A program made the position numbers and the translations under genes. Shown here one piece after another: positions 11,550-22,719 of a stretch of 64,000 nucleotides of DNA. The notes under the pieces were generated by a model, which worked only from the letters and a program-made list of their open reading frames with translations, was not told where the DNA came from and did no database searches. Each line of letters opens with the position of its first letter. Position 1 is the stretch's first letter. Source of the stretch: Tachypleus tridentatus. Lineage: Eukaryota; Arthropoda; Merostomata; Xiphosura; Limulidae. The DNA lies in the NCBI RefSeq assembly GCF_004210375.1, contig NC_134837.1:154359310-154423309 (forward strand), written 5' to 3'.

Positions 11550-11989
11550 CTACCAAAATATTTCACATAGTACTGTATTATACTTTTATAGAAATTAATA
11601 AACTATAATGCAATTATAAAATTAAATCATGAATACAAACAGTCTTTCTTACACGTAAATCTTGTATGTTTTTACATGCATGTTAGATTGACTTAAAAAT
11701 GTTAATAGCTGTAAATACTAAATTTGCATTTAGTCTCTATATGTATACTGTTAAGGACTGTGAGGATTAAATTATGAGTAGGTCACTAGAGATATTATGC
11801 TAGGCTTTGATTAGTATGTAATGATGAACATATTGGCTGGTTGAACTTGTAGGACCAGTTCCATGGGAGAAGAGAGCTTTCTGGAGTGGCTGGTTTACAT
11901 TCAAATAGAGCAGGGTCTAACTGGTTTATAAAGACTATTAATTCAGTTGTAATGGAAGTTTAAAACTATGACTAAATAGTGGTGAGGGT

Positions 11990-12330
11990 CAGGATAAACT
12001 AAATGCAAAAACTTAGATGCAGACAAAAGTTTAGCATAAAAAATGAGTACAGAAATAATTCTAAAAATAGTCTCAATTGTCACTATTATAATGTTTGAAG
12101 TATAAGAAATAAAACAGATAACTTTAAAACACTGGAGGGAATAGAGGATTTTGATATAATGGGAATAACTGATACATGATTAAATATAGATGATTTTGAT
12201 GAAAGTTATTTGAAAAACAGTATTATATGATACTTCATACTGATAGAAGACACGAGAAAAAATCCTTATCTGCTTTACTCATGAAGTCCATGAGATATAT
12301 ACAGATACACCACCAGAAAAACATCCGGTA
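11990..12330 (+). mobile_element. CR1/L2-like LINE fragment, endonuclease domain
   Basis: Plus-strand frames read NCHYYNV.SIRNKTDNFKTL, EGIEDFDIMGITDT and LNIDDFDESY, the APE-endonuclease N-terminus typical of L2/CR1 elements (NIRSL.NK...L..DFDIIGITETWL). Stops and shifts make it a pseudogene. Flanking sequence from 11750 may belong to the same copy. Confidence 0.65.
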
Positions 12331-13018
12331 GTCTTATAGAAACACCAGACTTCTACAGTAAACATTAGAAAGAAGTAAAGAAAGAAGTAAGTGTTGATAT
12401 AAAACAATTCAACATACACAACCAGGCAATACCTGCCACCAGCTGGACACAGGAACACAAAGGAAAACAACTATTTCTGAAATGCTTAGGTGAAACCAAA
12501 ATATCAATTTACCAAAGTTAAAGGCAAACAGAGGGGATCTGACTGAGGTGTTCAGGATAGCAAAAAGAATTAACAATGTTGATGCATACCTTTTTTTCAT
12601 ACTTAGCAATGAAAATAAAAGAACTACGGAACAAAAGTATAAATTTCCTCAATTTAGGTGTCATCTTTAGCCAAGACAGTTTTAGTTTTTGAACCGAGTG
12701 GATGGCCATTGAAATGGTTTACCTTTGGGTGTTATAGAGGCAGTAAATCAGTGAGTTTCAAATTTCTGTTAACTGTTTCTTTGATTTAAAGGACAGGACA
12801 ATCAAAACAGATTAATAGGGTCTTTATTTTCTCTAAACATTATTCTTTCTGTTGTCTTATACATATATTTTGGTTTTACCACTTAGAAATAACATTATAA
12901 TTAAATATGCTCATCATTTAATCACACTTCCCACATAAGAACTTACAAGAGAGAAAAATCAATGAATGTCACACTCACAGTAATACAACTACATACAATA
13001 TTTAAAAAATTAGCAAAC
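12331..13018. other. SUCLA2 intron, nothing recognised
   Basis: The short minus-strand frames between 12279 and 12709 have no recognisable content. The LINE fragment may extend into this part. Confidence 0.5.
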
Positions 13019-13181
13019 CTAGTTCTGTAGCAACATCCTCTGCTTTCTCAGGAGTGTCAGCTACTCCAAACTTAGGAACTTTAACTCCATTGTCTCGTAA
13101 AATACTCATGCTAATGTGCTCATGTAGATTGAGGTTGCGTTGCTGCTGAAATGTTCCACATACTGCAGTTGTATTCTTGAG
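13019..13181 (-). CDS. SUCLA2: SUCLA2 exon 2 (end of transit peptide and mature N-terminus)
   Basis: It encodes QQQRNLNLHEHISM, LRDNGVKVPKFGVADTPEKA and ATEL, then a split Gly/Ala codon at a GTTTGC donor. QQQR.L.LHE marks the start of the mature enzyme in the family. The upstream boundary is uncertain. The first AG after a pyrimidine-rich stretch gives a phase-0 exon beginning at 13181. An AG 19 nt further in (exon beginning at 13162, phase 1) would instead join cleanly to the tentative exon 1. Confidence 0.88.
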
Positions 13182-14689
13182 CTAAATTTCAAAGCAATAA
13201 AAAGTTATATAAAAGTGTAATAAATAATGCATAGTTATCACACAACTGCATTCTTTTGTAAAAGCATAAACTATTACAACTTTGTGCTAAATTTCTGTTA
13301 TGTTTAATTATGTAAAGAAACCTATAGATTGAAAAATTCAATAAAACATACAAATACAAAACTATAATCAAACCACTTTTGAAAGGTAGACTTTACTTCA
13401 CCTAGAGTGAACTTGAAAGGAGAAGAAAAAATTAAGGTCAGGTTTTGGTGATCAGATATCGATTGTTGTCAGTGCATTAAATGCCTAAACAAACACCTAT
13501 GTGAACTCTTTATAAAATATATTTCTTTGTTGGTAGAGTATTCTTAATGGAACTATAAAGTGCTATCCACTTGACTGATATTTTCCCTAATAGAAACTGA
13601 ATCAAATAAATGTCTTGAAGAGGCTATCAAAATTTTAGTCTTCTGTGCTAGGTTTACTGAGTATTAGGTTGATGCAGAATTCTTTTATCTTTCTCTTATT
13701 CAGGTCTGACTCGTATCCTATTATCTTACTATTATTCCAATTTATTATAAATCTTATTTTTACAGACATGATGGGCTATTTCACACAGATCAGTGTTGTC
13801 AAGTTTTGTACATCTCTCTCCAAATTCTAACTTTCATTGACCTTTTTTTGTTTTGTTTATTGGAACCCACATTTATGTGATGCTTTTTCTCTCCTTGGAT
13901 CTTTAGATGTTTGTGATACTCTAACTGCAATCATGTTTTATTGACTTCTGAATACTGTTTGCTTATCTTCTGGCATATGGTTGTTTATCTTTATCTTCCT
14001 TTCTGATTATTGTTGATGTTTATCATCATTTTCTTCTTCATCAAGTGTTCTGGTTGGCTATCTGGATTGTAGTGAAGTGTTTTACTTCCTCCTCATCATT
14101 TTCAGCATTACAAATTTTGTTCATTTTGTAAACTAGACAGTTTGTGATGCCTATCTTTACACTGTAAGAGTAGTTTTATTTTAAAGTCAAAGTACTTACT
14201 TCTACCTACAGTTTTCTGTAAACTGTAATCATCAGATCAAAGAATTAAACTTTTCTATTTCCATAAATTCTTGAAACTACAATGTTCTCAGTTTGCCCCT
14301 CTCCATTAGCAGATCTTTTAAAGTTAATTGGATTAGGACTTGGTGAGTCTCTTAGAGCTAAACGGCCCCTGTGCATTGCACAGCCTACACACCCCAGATG
14401 GTTACCACTGTTTGTGTTATTTTTAAAATCTATGTAAAGTGGGCTGAACAATACTCTTAACCCTACTAAAATGAGTAAACATGTTTCATTTTCCTTCTCA
14501 ACACAAACATAAACTTTTCCCAAAAAAAGCATGAGTTGTTAGTCTGTTTTCTGATTCTCCAGAAGATGTCAGTTATAACACTTTTTCCAATAAAGAATTG
14601 AGCTGAAACTTTGTTAGGGTGCTGTTACCAGATTTTAGTTTAGAAACTAGCCAATATGATACATACGCTGTTTAGAGAAAAAAGTCAAG
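13182..14689. other. SUCLA2 intron 1, nothing firmly recognised
   Basis: T-rich stretches (13640-14110) could be further decayed retrotransposon. No motif supports this. Confidence 0.5.
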
Positions 14690-16340
14690 AAAAGATTGAA
14701 AAAATTATAAGCCAATTAAGTCTAACTTCCATTGTTGGTAAACTAAATTGGAATGCAATTGTCAGAATCACTTTTATGAGAAAACATTGCAGTCAACAAT
14801 AGATTATTTAGTCCCTGTACATTAATCCCTCAGAAAAACAGAAAGTTAAATCCACATCTTATTATTATGGAAATCAACTGTTGTCTTTTTAAACTCTCGT
14901 AAGGTTCCAACCTCCACTGCAGCTAATGTCAACTCATTCAACTACTCATTTATCCTGTTAGAAGAAGAATTTCTTAGATGAAGCCTAGCCTGCCCTTTCT
15001 AAATCTTATATCTGTGTTTTTTATAGGAAGGATTGAGAAAAAACATTTTCAGTACAGCTTTAGACAAAAAAATTTCTTATCTAACTAATTTGCTGAAAAA
15101 TTTTAAGATATCTTGTTTATTTGGATGTTGTTTACAGTTATCTAGACACACCAGTAATATAAATTTCAATAACAACCTCACAGAGCTGTTTCAGAGCCCT
15201 TCTAAGTTCTTTTTCTCATAATAAAATGTCCAGTGATCTTAATCTGTTCACTTATGACAACCTTTCCATCCCAGCTACAATCCTAGCATCCCTCCTTTAC
15301 ACCACAACAATTAAAGGTCCTTTTTAGGTTATAAGTCCAAGACTAAACACAATATTCTAAACTGGTTGAATGAGAGAGAAAATAATCTTTTAAATAATGT
15401 CCAATCAAAGCAGACCCTTATTACAAGTGCAGTGCTTCAGAGTTCAGTTCTTGTGCCTTAGTTTTACTAATTTACATGAATGATATTAGTGTGGACATAT
15501 TCAGTAGTTTAGTAAAAGTTACTGATAATATTAAATTCTTGGATATTTCTAGTTGTAATGATGATGCTGAGTGACTACAGAATGACTTAAATCAGTTGGT
15601 AAGTTGGACACATGTCTGGCAAATGACCTTTAATTATATTTAGAGCAAAGCAGTGTATATTGGTTATCATAATTTGAATTACAGATTTGATATGCACATG
15701 AACCCACTTAATAGAATGACTCAAGAAAAGGAACTTTGTTTAGGTAGATTTGTCACTCAAGTCACCAAGGTAGTGCTCTATTGAGAGAAGTAAAGCTAAT
15801 AGAAAATTATTACAAGTCAAAAAAGATAATTATCCTTCCAAATCACGAGTTAGAACTTATTTGAAAACTATGTATAATTTTTGTCTCCTTATCTTAAAAA
15901 AACAAATAGAAAATGAATTATTAGAAATGGTTCAGAGAACAGTTATGAGTATAATTCCAAGGATGAAAGCTTTATCTAATAGTGTTTTTGAGCAAGAAAA
16001 TACAAACAGATCTTACTGAATTTTATAAGATTATCATGTACTCTGACGACAACAGAACAAAAATACATCCACTTAAGATTAGTAAAACAGACAAACTAAT
16101 CTTAAATTAAAAAGTTTTAATTTACTATTGGGATGATTTTCTTATGAAATGATTTGCTATTAGAAGTAGTAGCGGCCAGTATTATTGTGTCAGAAAGTTA
16201 AGATGAGCATTTTCTCAAAAAATAAAGGTTGGGATTGAATTTTTACTTTCACTCAAGGGCAAGTGTGAAACGGCAGCTTTGAAAGAACATACGGAGCCAT
16301 GTTGTTTCCATTTACATTCCATTAGTAAAGTTTTCACAAG
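14690..16340 (+). mobile_element. CR1/L2-like LINE reverse transcriptase, interrupted
   Basis: At about 14705 the frame reads PISLTSIVGKL, an RT block of L2/CR1 elements. An unrelated repeat follows (14810-15360). RT then resumes: MNDI, VSWTHVWQMTFNY, AVYIGYHNLNY, MTQEKEL, ENELLEMVQRTVMSIIPRM and LLEVV.AS, then the 3' end GATTGAATTTTTACTTTCAC. These match the C-terminal RT order SVLGPLLF.IYINDI...VSWS..WQM.FN...QEKDLGV...LE.VQRR.TK.IPGM. All frames are broken. Confidence 0.78.
14810..15360. repeat. Unclassified interspersed repeat (copy 1)
   Basis: It shares a diverged but collinear stretch with 47640-48060: CTTTTAAACTC, CCTCCACTGCAGC / CCTCCACAACATCC, AACTCATTC/CCATTTCCATAGG, and TCTTAGATGAAGCCTAGC / TCTTAGCTGAAGATAGCTTC followed by CCTAAATCT. 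Coding sense and family are unknown to me. Confidence 0.5.
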
Positions 16341-17477
16341 AATTTCATCTTTTAGATATATTCATTGAAAGATGGTTAGTTTACTGCTTTAACATCATCA
16401 ACATTAATAGCCTTGTAAGCTACATTCATTTTAAGGAGGTATAAAAATACTGGTGTATTTGCAAGCCACTAACTACTTTGTTTACTTGACCCTTAAACAG
16501 CAGCCATCATTAATTACTGCTGCTACCTACAACATTCCCACCATTTAAAGGTTAATACAGAAATCTATGTCAATATAACTGATCTAAGATAATCATTAAT
16601 CAAACTGTGAACTTTTTTTTTTGTAAAACAAAGGACCACTATAGTATCAACTAATAACAGAAACATTCTAAATAGTTCTAGTTCAAAATAATTCTATTTG
16701 TCACCAGAGTAAATTTCTCACCTCTGCAATTATTGAATCTCCCTTTAAAACAAATTAACTTTTGATGTTCCATTCTTATTCATAAATACAGACTTTTGCA
16801 AAAATTTGGTGTTACTAAGATGCATACTTAGTGAAAAATTATAAGACTTGAATGCAGTAATCAAATAAAATCAACCACCAAAATTTCTCTAATACTTTTA
16901 AATATTTAAGAAGTTTTTGAACAATGTTTCAATTGTGGGCAATTGCTCTACATTTCTCTTTACATAAATTGAATTATCAGTTTTTATTTCATGTCTTGCA
17001 TTTTCTAATCATTTTTTAAAAATTGTTAGTATATTGTATTTGACTGAAAAATTTGTTTGTCAATAGTTTTATTGAAATATAACCATTTCTTTCTAATGAC
17101 ATGCCAATTTTATGCAACAAGGTGCAATTTTTTTGTATAAATGTTTAACTTCTCATCTTGAAATATACCATCAATAATTGCCAAATTAACACCTAATTAT
17201 ATTCTCACTTTGATACAAACTTTCAAGATCTCTTGAAAAAAATAGTAATAAAAATAAATAAAAAGATAGACTATGTAAAAAATATTTGGGTGAAATATTG
17301 TCTGTATCCCCTACTTTTAATTTACTAATTTCTACTTTTAGTACTACAAGCTTCCATAACATTTTATGATGTCCATATTTGTCATCACGAGCTAATCTAG
17401 TTCGTAGCATAAAACTATTATCATACTCTTCGCCCATATCATCACACAATCTCGATTACGTAGTTTGTTGGTGTACA

Positions 17478-17649
17478 ATTAGAATACGATTCTTTATATA
17501 CAAAAACGGCTCGTTTGGGTTGAGAAAATATTTTACATACGTTGTTCGCTCTTCTATGTAAAATATTTTCTCAACCCAAACGAGCCGTTTTTGCATATAA
17601 ATTTCTAAACAAGTGGGTTTCTCGACATCACTGATTAGAATACGATTCT
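17478..17649 (+). mobile_element. Penelope-like insert with inverted arms and 16-bp TSD
   Basis: The insert 17494-17633 is flanked by the perfect 16-bp direct repeat ATTAGAATACGATTCT (17478-17493 and 17634-17649). Inside, CAAAAACGGCTCGTTTGGGT (left arm, about 17501-17540) is the reverse complement of the right arm at about 17559-17599, separated by CGTTGTTCGCTCTTC, the 3' half of the hammerhead. The right end TCGACATCACTG is shared with the 35.8-kb copy. The short frames at 17379-17659 are shadows of this palindrome. Confidence 0.72.
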
Positions 17650-18042
17650 GTTGTTCCAAAAGTGAGATGGATTATCAACCTTTAATCAAAAACTGTAGCT
17701 TTATAGCTTTACACGATGCTAAGAGACGACGCCTAGTTGTAAAATTAAAAATTAGTTAATCCTAACTAGCAAACTGCAGTGTAGAGCTAGGACTTAGAAC
17801 TTGTAGTAATAAGAGTGCAGACTCTATATTACAGTATATGATAATAATATTATTTTCATATGATTATGAGACAAGTTCGGTTGTTGTAGTTAGCATTATG
17901 ACTTATTGGTTTATTTAAATTATTTCACTTACACATACCTATCGTCGTATCGTTGATCTCATAATTATCTCGAAACTCAAATATTTTAAATACATAAAAA
18001 TAGCCTACCAAAGAACCATTTCTGAAGACTATTTTTCTGCAC

Positions 18043-18073
18043 AGCTCAACGTCCTACTTAGCAAAGACGCCAT
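18043..18073 (-). CDS. SUCLA2: Tentative SUCLA2 exon 1 (MASLLSRTLS, mitochondrial presequence)
   Basis: ATG at 18073 opens a short frame MASLLSRTLSCAEK that hits a TAG at codon 15. An in-frame stop upstream confirms that this ATG would be the first. The peptide has the basic/hydroxylated/leucine-rich look of a mitochondrial presequence. Splicing at a GTGCAG donor after 18043 (phase 1) to the acceptor before 13162 would read MASLLSRTLSLCGTFQQQR, joining to the mature N-terminus. That donor is weak, so the exon is an inference. Surrounding sequence (18000-18240) is richer in CpG than most of the window, as expected near a promoter. Confidence 0.45.
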
Positions 18074-18473
18074 TTTCTTTAAGCCTCCAAACTGAAGCTG
18101 GGATCTACGCTAAAATATGATTTCCGTTTCCGGAAAGCAGCATGTTGGTATTTTGGCACTACGCACCCTGGTCTATGCGAGTAGCTACACGTTGTGGTTA
18201 TCAGAAGATTCATGGAAAGTTGTATGCTAATCCACTATCTAGAGCGCATTTATCATTTTGAGACTCATACTATTTCTCAAATAATAATAATAAAAACGGT
18301 ATTGGAATCGCACCATCTAAAAGAGGGCTTTCTCGGTGGAATCATAGTCTTACATATATATTCCTAGTTTTATAAATTACATCATTAGGTGTATATATTA
18401 CTATAATCCAAATGTGAAATTCTCGAGATATATACAAAAGATTTACCATTTACTCACTCGCTTAAATTCTGCA
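18074..18473. promoter_or_regulatory. Putative SUCLA2 promoter region
   Basis: The region upstream of the tentative SUCLA2 exon 1 has more CpG and GC than its surroundings (for example GTTTCCGGAAAGCAG, with an ETS-like TTCCGGAA, near 18126, and GCGAGTAGCTACACG). Ets-type sites are common in TATA-less housekeeping promoters. Activity, and any shared role with AMBRA1, are inferred. Confidence 0.3.
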
Positions 18474-18730
18474 AGCCTGGCCAAGCGATTAAGGCACTCG
18501 ACTCCTAGTCCAAGGGGCGCGAGTTCGAATTCCTGTCACACCAAAAATGCTCGCCCTTTCAGGTGTGGGGTCATTATAATGTATCAATCAATACCACTAT
18601 TCGTTGGTAAAAGAGTAGCCCAAGAACTGGCTGTGGATGGTGAAGAGCAGGTATTTTCTCTCTAGTCTAGCACTGCTAAAGGGGCAGTAGATCTCATGTA
18701 ATTTTGCACGAAATTCAAAAATAAACAAAC
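18474..18730 (+). mobile_element. SINE family A, full length, diverged
   Basis: Head AGCCTGGCCAAGCGATTAAG and B box GCGAGTTCGAATTCCTGTC, then the family body, ending TTCAAAAATAAACAAAC. The 83-codon frame 18414-18665 is a shadow of it. Confidence 0.92.
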
Positions 18731-18736
18731 ATTAAG

Positions 18737-19182
18737 TTGTAAGTCCCACAGATAAAGAGAAAACTGACAGGAAACGATTTTCAGAGAATAAAATATACAC
18801 AAACGCTTAATATAAACAGGCTGGGCTTATTTGTTTAGCACAAAACAGCAAAAGCACAGTTTCTATCTCAATACTACAAAACGTACTGATTTAACGTTCA
18901 ATATATTTCAGCACTTAACCACATAAGTCTGGTTTACGTTCAGTTTTACTGTAGCAGGAGAAAAGATACTCAGATGACGAGAAAGCTGAAAGAAAATTTT
19001 TTGCAGAAAATAAAACGTACACAGACCAATGAAATAGACAAATTGGGCCTAACTGTTTAGCACAAAACAACAAAAACACAGTCGTTATTGTTATGTCATA
19101 AAACGTGCTGATTTTAACACTCAATGTATTTCATCACTTAAGCATTTAAGTCTGTCTTACTTTCAAGTTAACTGAGCAGGAA
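18737..19182. repeat. Diverged tandem duplication, two ~222-bp units
   Basis: Unit 1 (18737-18960) and unit 2 (18961-19182) align along their length: GGGCTTATTTGTTTAGCACA / GGGCCTAACTGTTTAGCACA, CAAAACGTACTGATT / AAAACGTGCTGATTT, and TTTCAGCACTTAACCA / TTTCATCACTTAAGCA, each ending GCAGGA. Neither unit contains a credible frame. Confidence 0.8.
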
Positions 19183-19595
19183 TAAAGAAGCTTGTATTAA
19201 CCACGGACTGGTACAACTCTGAAATACCACACTAACTATGTATATATACATATATATACAGAAACAGAAAGAGAGAGGGAGTCAAGTGAAACATAACCTT
19301 AAATCAATTAATATTCTTCAATGTTAAGCTACCTATGTTTCAGTTCATACCTTTTTGATACTGTTGGTCGTAAAAACTGGTAATATAACCCTTTCATAGT
19401 CAACATAACATATTATTAAAAGATAACAAAGGACTCTGAGGGCCATCTGGGCTGTCCTAACCACTAAACTGAACCCTTATACAAGGTACAAGCAAACAAA
19501 AAATAACTCAGTCAGGCCTTATCATTCAAATACTTATACAATTTTCTCCTTAAACTTCCTTACATTAACTGCATCTATACACTTGTTCTAGTCCC

Positions 19596-19712
19596 TCACG
19601 GGTACAGGAGTAAGTCTAAGGATTTACAATGCTAAAACCAGGGTTTTGACTCCCATCGGTGTACTCAACAGATAGCCCAATGTGGCTTTGCTATAAGAAA
19701 ACACACACACAC
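19596..19712 (+). mobile_element. SINE family B
   Basis: GTACAGGAGTAAGTCTAAGG, ATTTACAATGCTAAAACCAG, a diverged B box (GGGTTTTGACTCCC), ACTCAACAGATAGCCCAATG, TGGCTTTGCTATAAGAAAAC and a CA tail. Confidence 0.88.
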
Positions 19713-20031
19713 ATTTGCTCTAATAATAAGTAGTGTATTTTCTCTTCCTTTGAATTCACACAAAATACAATCAATTAATACACTACAGAATATAATTTTA
19801 AATATCAATAAACTAAGCAGCATCACAGTATAACATAAATTTCTTAACAAAGAAATGATAATCACATCAAAGAAATAAATACAAGAACACAAGTACAAAG
19901 TAAATTATTTTAACAATAAAAAATTACAATATGGTCTTAGTTAGACGTGAAATTATCAAAAGAAAATCAATAATAAAAAAATACAAGAGAATATAGCTAA
20001 ACATTTAAAGCATAACACACACACATAAGTA
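19713..20031. other. Intergenic, nothing recognised
   Basis: AT-rich sequence with a short CA run near 20020. Minus-strand short frames have no support. Confidence 0.6.
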
Positions 20032-20033
20032 CA

Positions 20034-20164
20034 CAGCCCAAGAGTTGGCGGTGGGTGGTGATGACTAGCTGCCTTCCCTCTAGTCTTACACTGCTAAATT
20101 AGGGACGGCTAGCACATATAGCCCTCGAGTAGCTTTGTGCGAAATTCAAAAATAAACAAACAAA
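20034..20164 (+). mobile_element. SINE family A, 5'-truncated
   Basis: Only the 3' half is present, from AGCCCAAGAGTTGGCGGTGG to AATTCAAAAATAAACAAACA. It is close to consensus. Confidence 0.93.
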
Positions 20165-20936
20165 CATAGGTATACATATGTAGGAAAAATATATTTATTA
20201 ACCAACAAAATTAAACCTTAAAGCATAGAAAGTATTAAATAACAAACATAAATTAAGTAAAGTAAAACACAAACAGCCAAGGAAGTTTATATAACAAAAC
20301 GAAAAATACGGAGACTCATATATTTACAATCCTTAACTTTAAAAAAAAATATCTATATACAAAAGCAAAACGAGATTTGACTCCTCTCATCCTCATCACT
20401 TGTGATGAAAATACAGTAACCATCAAATAGGATTTTATGTTAATACTGTATCTACATAACTTAATGACATTACTTAAAAACCAGTGAAATGACATAACAC
20501 AATTAAAATAAATATCCTTACATAAGTGCAGGTTTTGGGGTTTTTTTTTACTTACTATGTCACTTCTTTTGGCGTAGATTGGCAAGTTGGCTTCAAATCT
20601 GTTCAATATCACAAAATATTTCCCATACTTTAAGTTGTGTTATGTTATAAGAATGGTAATTAAATGCTTAGCGTGTTTGATGAGTGGTAGGGTGTAATGA
20701 CCTCACAGGTATTTGTATTTTATTATTTATCTCAGAGCTGCTAAGGCTATCTGTAATGTACTAAGTACCAGTAAGCAACAGAATTATTCTACTAATTCCC
20801 GATATCATGATAGTATTACCGTGGTTTTACAATAATATCGTCATATTACCTTTATGTTTACTTAGCATTTCAAACATTTTTTTATTTGTAAATTCGTGTT
20901 TCTTGGGCCAAGAAATTTAGCTAAATTTTTACTCTG
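20165..20936. other. Intergenic, nothing recognised
   Basis: AT-rich DNA. The 98-codon minus frame at 20316-20612 has no recognisable features. Confidence 0.55.
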
Positions 20937-21201
20937 AGCTTGACATGGGGATGTGGTTAAGGTGTTCGATTCGCAATCTGAGGATTGCAGATTTGAATTT
21001 CCGTCGCATCAAATATGCTCACTCTGTTTTGTTTTACAGATTAGGTTGTAAGATATCGGTATTGTGAGGATCAATCTCACTATTTGTTGGCTAAATAATA
21101 GCCCATCATGAGAAAGTGGTGGTGTTTTTCATTAGTTTTTACAAATTATGGACGATTAGCGCAGATTGCTCTCGCGTATTTTTGGCGAAATTCAAACAAA
21201 C
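20937..21201 (+). mobile_element. SINE family A, old diverged copy
   Basis: Head AGCTTGACATGGGGATGTGG TTAAGG, then GGATTGCAGATTTGAATTTC (B box), GATCAATCTCACTATTTGTT and AAATTATGGACGATTAGC, ending GGCGAAATTCAAACAAAC. Confidence 0.85.
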
Positions 21202-21593
21202 CATTCTTTTGTTCGAGCTACCTATTGTTATAAGTCACTTCACTATTATTTCATATGCACATTTTAATGGAAAATATTGCTATATATCGTAACAAACTAT
21301 GCATGAGTAACTAACGACCTTTTACATAATCACACCAAATAATACCTCGAGGGCATGTCCTTATTTGCTATTGGGCTGAGACACAGTGATATAGTAGCAC
21401 AAGCGCCATGCACTGAGAATGTTGGCACTACGAAAATTTTCAAATAGTGCTTTGTTTTCTGATTACAGGACAGTGGAAGATTGTTTCAGTTCAACATTTA
21501 GTCTTAACACTTAATCAAAAGCACTGCGTAATCGTGTACTTTCATTATTTCTGTGTATTAATTAATTAGTAATTACTTTATGGTATGTAGCGT

Positions 21594-21708
21594 CTGGCCC
21601 AGTAACACAACGTTATAATTGCGGATTTACAATACTAGAAACTGGGTTTCGATACCCATGGTAGACAGAGCACAGGTATCCCATTCTGGTTTACTATAAA
21701 CAAACAAC
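21594..21708 (+). mobile_element. SINE family B, diverged
   Basis: GGCCCAGTAACACAACGTTA (A-box part), GCGGATTTACAATACTAG, GGGTTTCGATACCCATGG (B box) and GGTATCCCATTCTGGTTTAC. Confidence 0.7.
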
Positions 21709-22489
21709 TGCTCCGCATTTTCTTTGCTTTAAGCTCAGTTACATGGCAGTGGATTTAGATTTAATCGCATATATTTTCTGTCAAACATCAAGTTATTTGT
21801 GGATATTAATTATTTTAAACGGAAAATCGAGACACACGGAAGTGTGTCGTGAAGCCAAAACAACTTGCTGAAGTATACACTGCGTGTATTGAACAGGAGT
21901 GATACTTTAGCAGTTTTCTTGATTTTATATTTCGAACAATTATTTCAAACAATCATATATTTTCAGCGAATGTGCTCTACGTGACTCGTACTTCACATAC
22001 TAAATTCTAAAGGAAACTAATGAGAAATAACGAAGATATAATATCTCCAATCTGCATTGAATTCTTTACTATTTCTTTTTCTTTGCACCAAAAGTATGGG
22101 ACTTTATTTGATAGAATAATATACTTTATTTATAAAGTATATTTTTTTTCACATTTGGTGTACTGATAGATCTTTTCAACCTACAATTAGGAGGCTCATT
22201 TGGTTTAAACATAAGCTACATATGCAAAGTTATTCAAACAAAACCACACATTTTTGATCAAAATTTTTGTGCAAGCCTTGGTAAACGTCACATGAGCTAT
22301 TGTTCTTAATGTAGTTATTACCGCTTCATAATGACGGATTTAAGGCTGCGTGTGCCTAGGGGCTAATACTTTTCGTGGGCCAACCAACCCTTACTTAAAT
22401 ACGCCATGCAGCTTCATTTGAGTTTCAAAGTGCACACTGCTTGAATGGCTCTAGAGACTGATCAACTGTTACACGAAGATCCCTTTTTC
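21709..22489. other. Intergenic, nothing recognised
   Basis: No exon or repeat was identified. An upstream AMBRA1 5' UTR exon could lie in this or other intergenic stretches but cannot be seen. Confidence 0.5.
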
Positions 22490-22719
22490 GTCATGACACC
22501 GTTAAGATTTTTTCCATTCAAAAATATTATGAACAAGTTTAAGTACTTTATTAATCATTCTATCATCTTGTAATTGATCTAAATAATAATAAAAAAAGAA
22601 CAAAGATCCTAAGACTGAGCCCTGAGGTCTCACACTTGTAACGTTAATTAAGTTTGAAAGAACTGCATTTTTAACAAATCTCTTTCTTCCATCTAATTTT
22701 CTAACTCATTTTCCACACA

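Larger units (their letters stand above)
1545..18073 (-). other. SUCLA2: SUCLA2 gene (5' part), mitochondrial succinyl-CoA synthetase beta, ADP-forming
   Basis: Spliced gene on the minus strand; its exons are listed separately. The enzyme is the nucleotide-binding beta subunit that pairs with SUCLG1 in the mitochondrial matrix and couples succinyl-CoA hydrolysis to ATP formation in the TCA cycle. Joined exons give an ATP-grasp protein in the order expected for the family: QQQRNLNLHEH start, [34 protein letters not shown] and IIKEP, then EINPL and CLDAK, whose Asn and Asp correspond to Mg-nucleotide ligands of the family. The ADP-forming type is chosen over SUCLG2 because the [12 protein letters not shown] stretch and LNYI.LDG.IGCL match the SUCLA2 branch as I remember it. 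Every intron has GT-AG ends and all internal phases agree. About 290 residues are covered. The last ~150 residues (NGAGLAMAT onward) are not in the window and must lie beyond position 1. Introns hold many transposon remnants. Confidence 0.93.
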
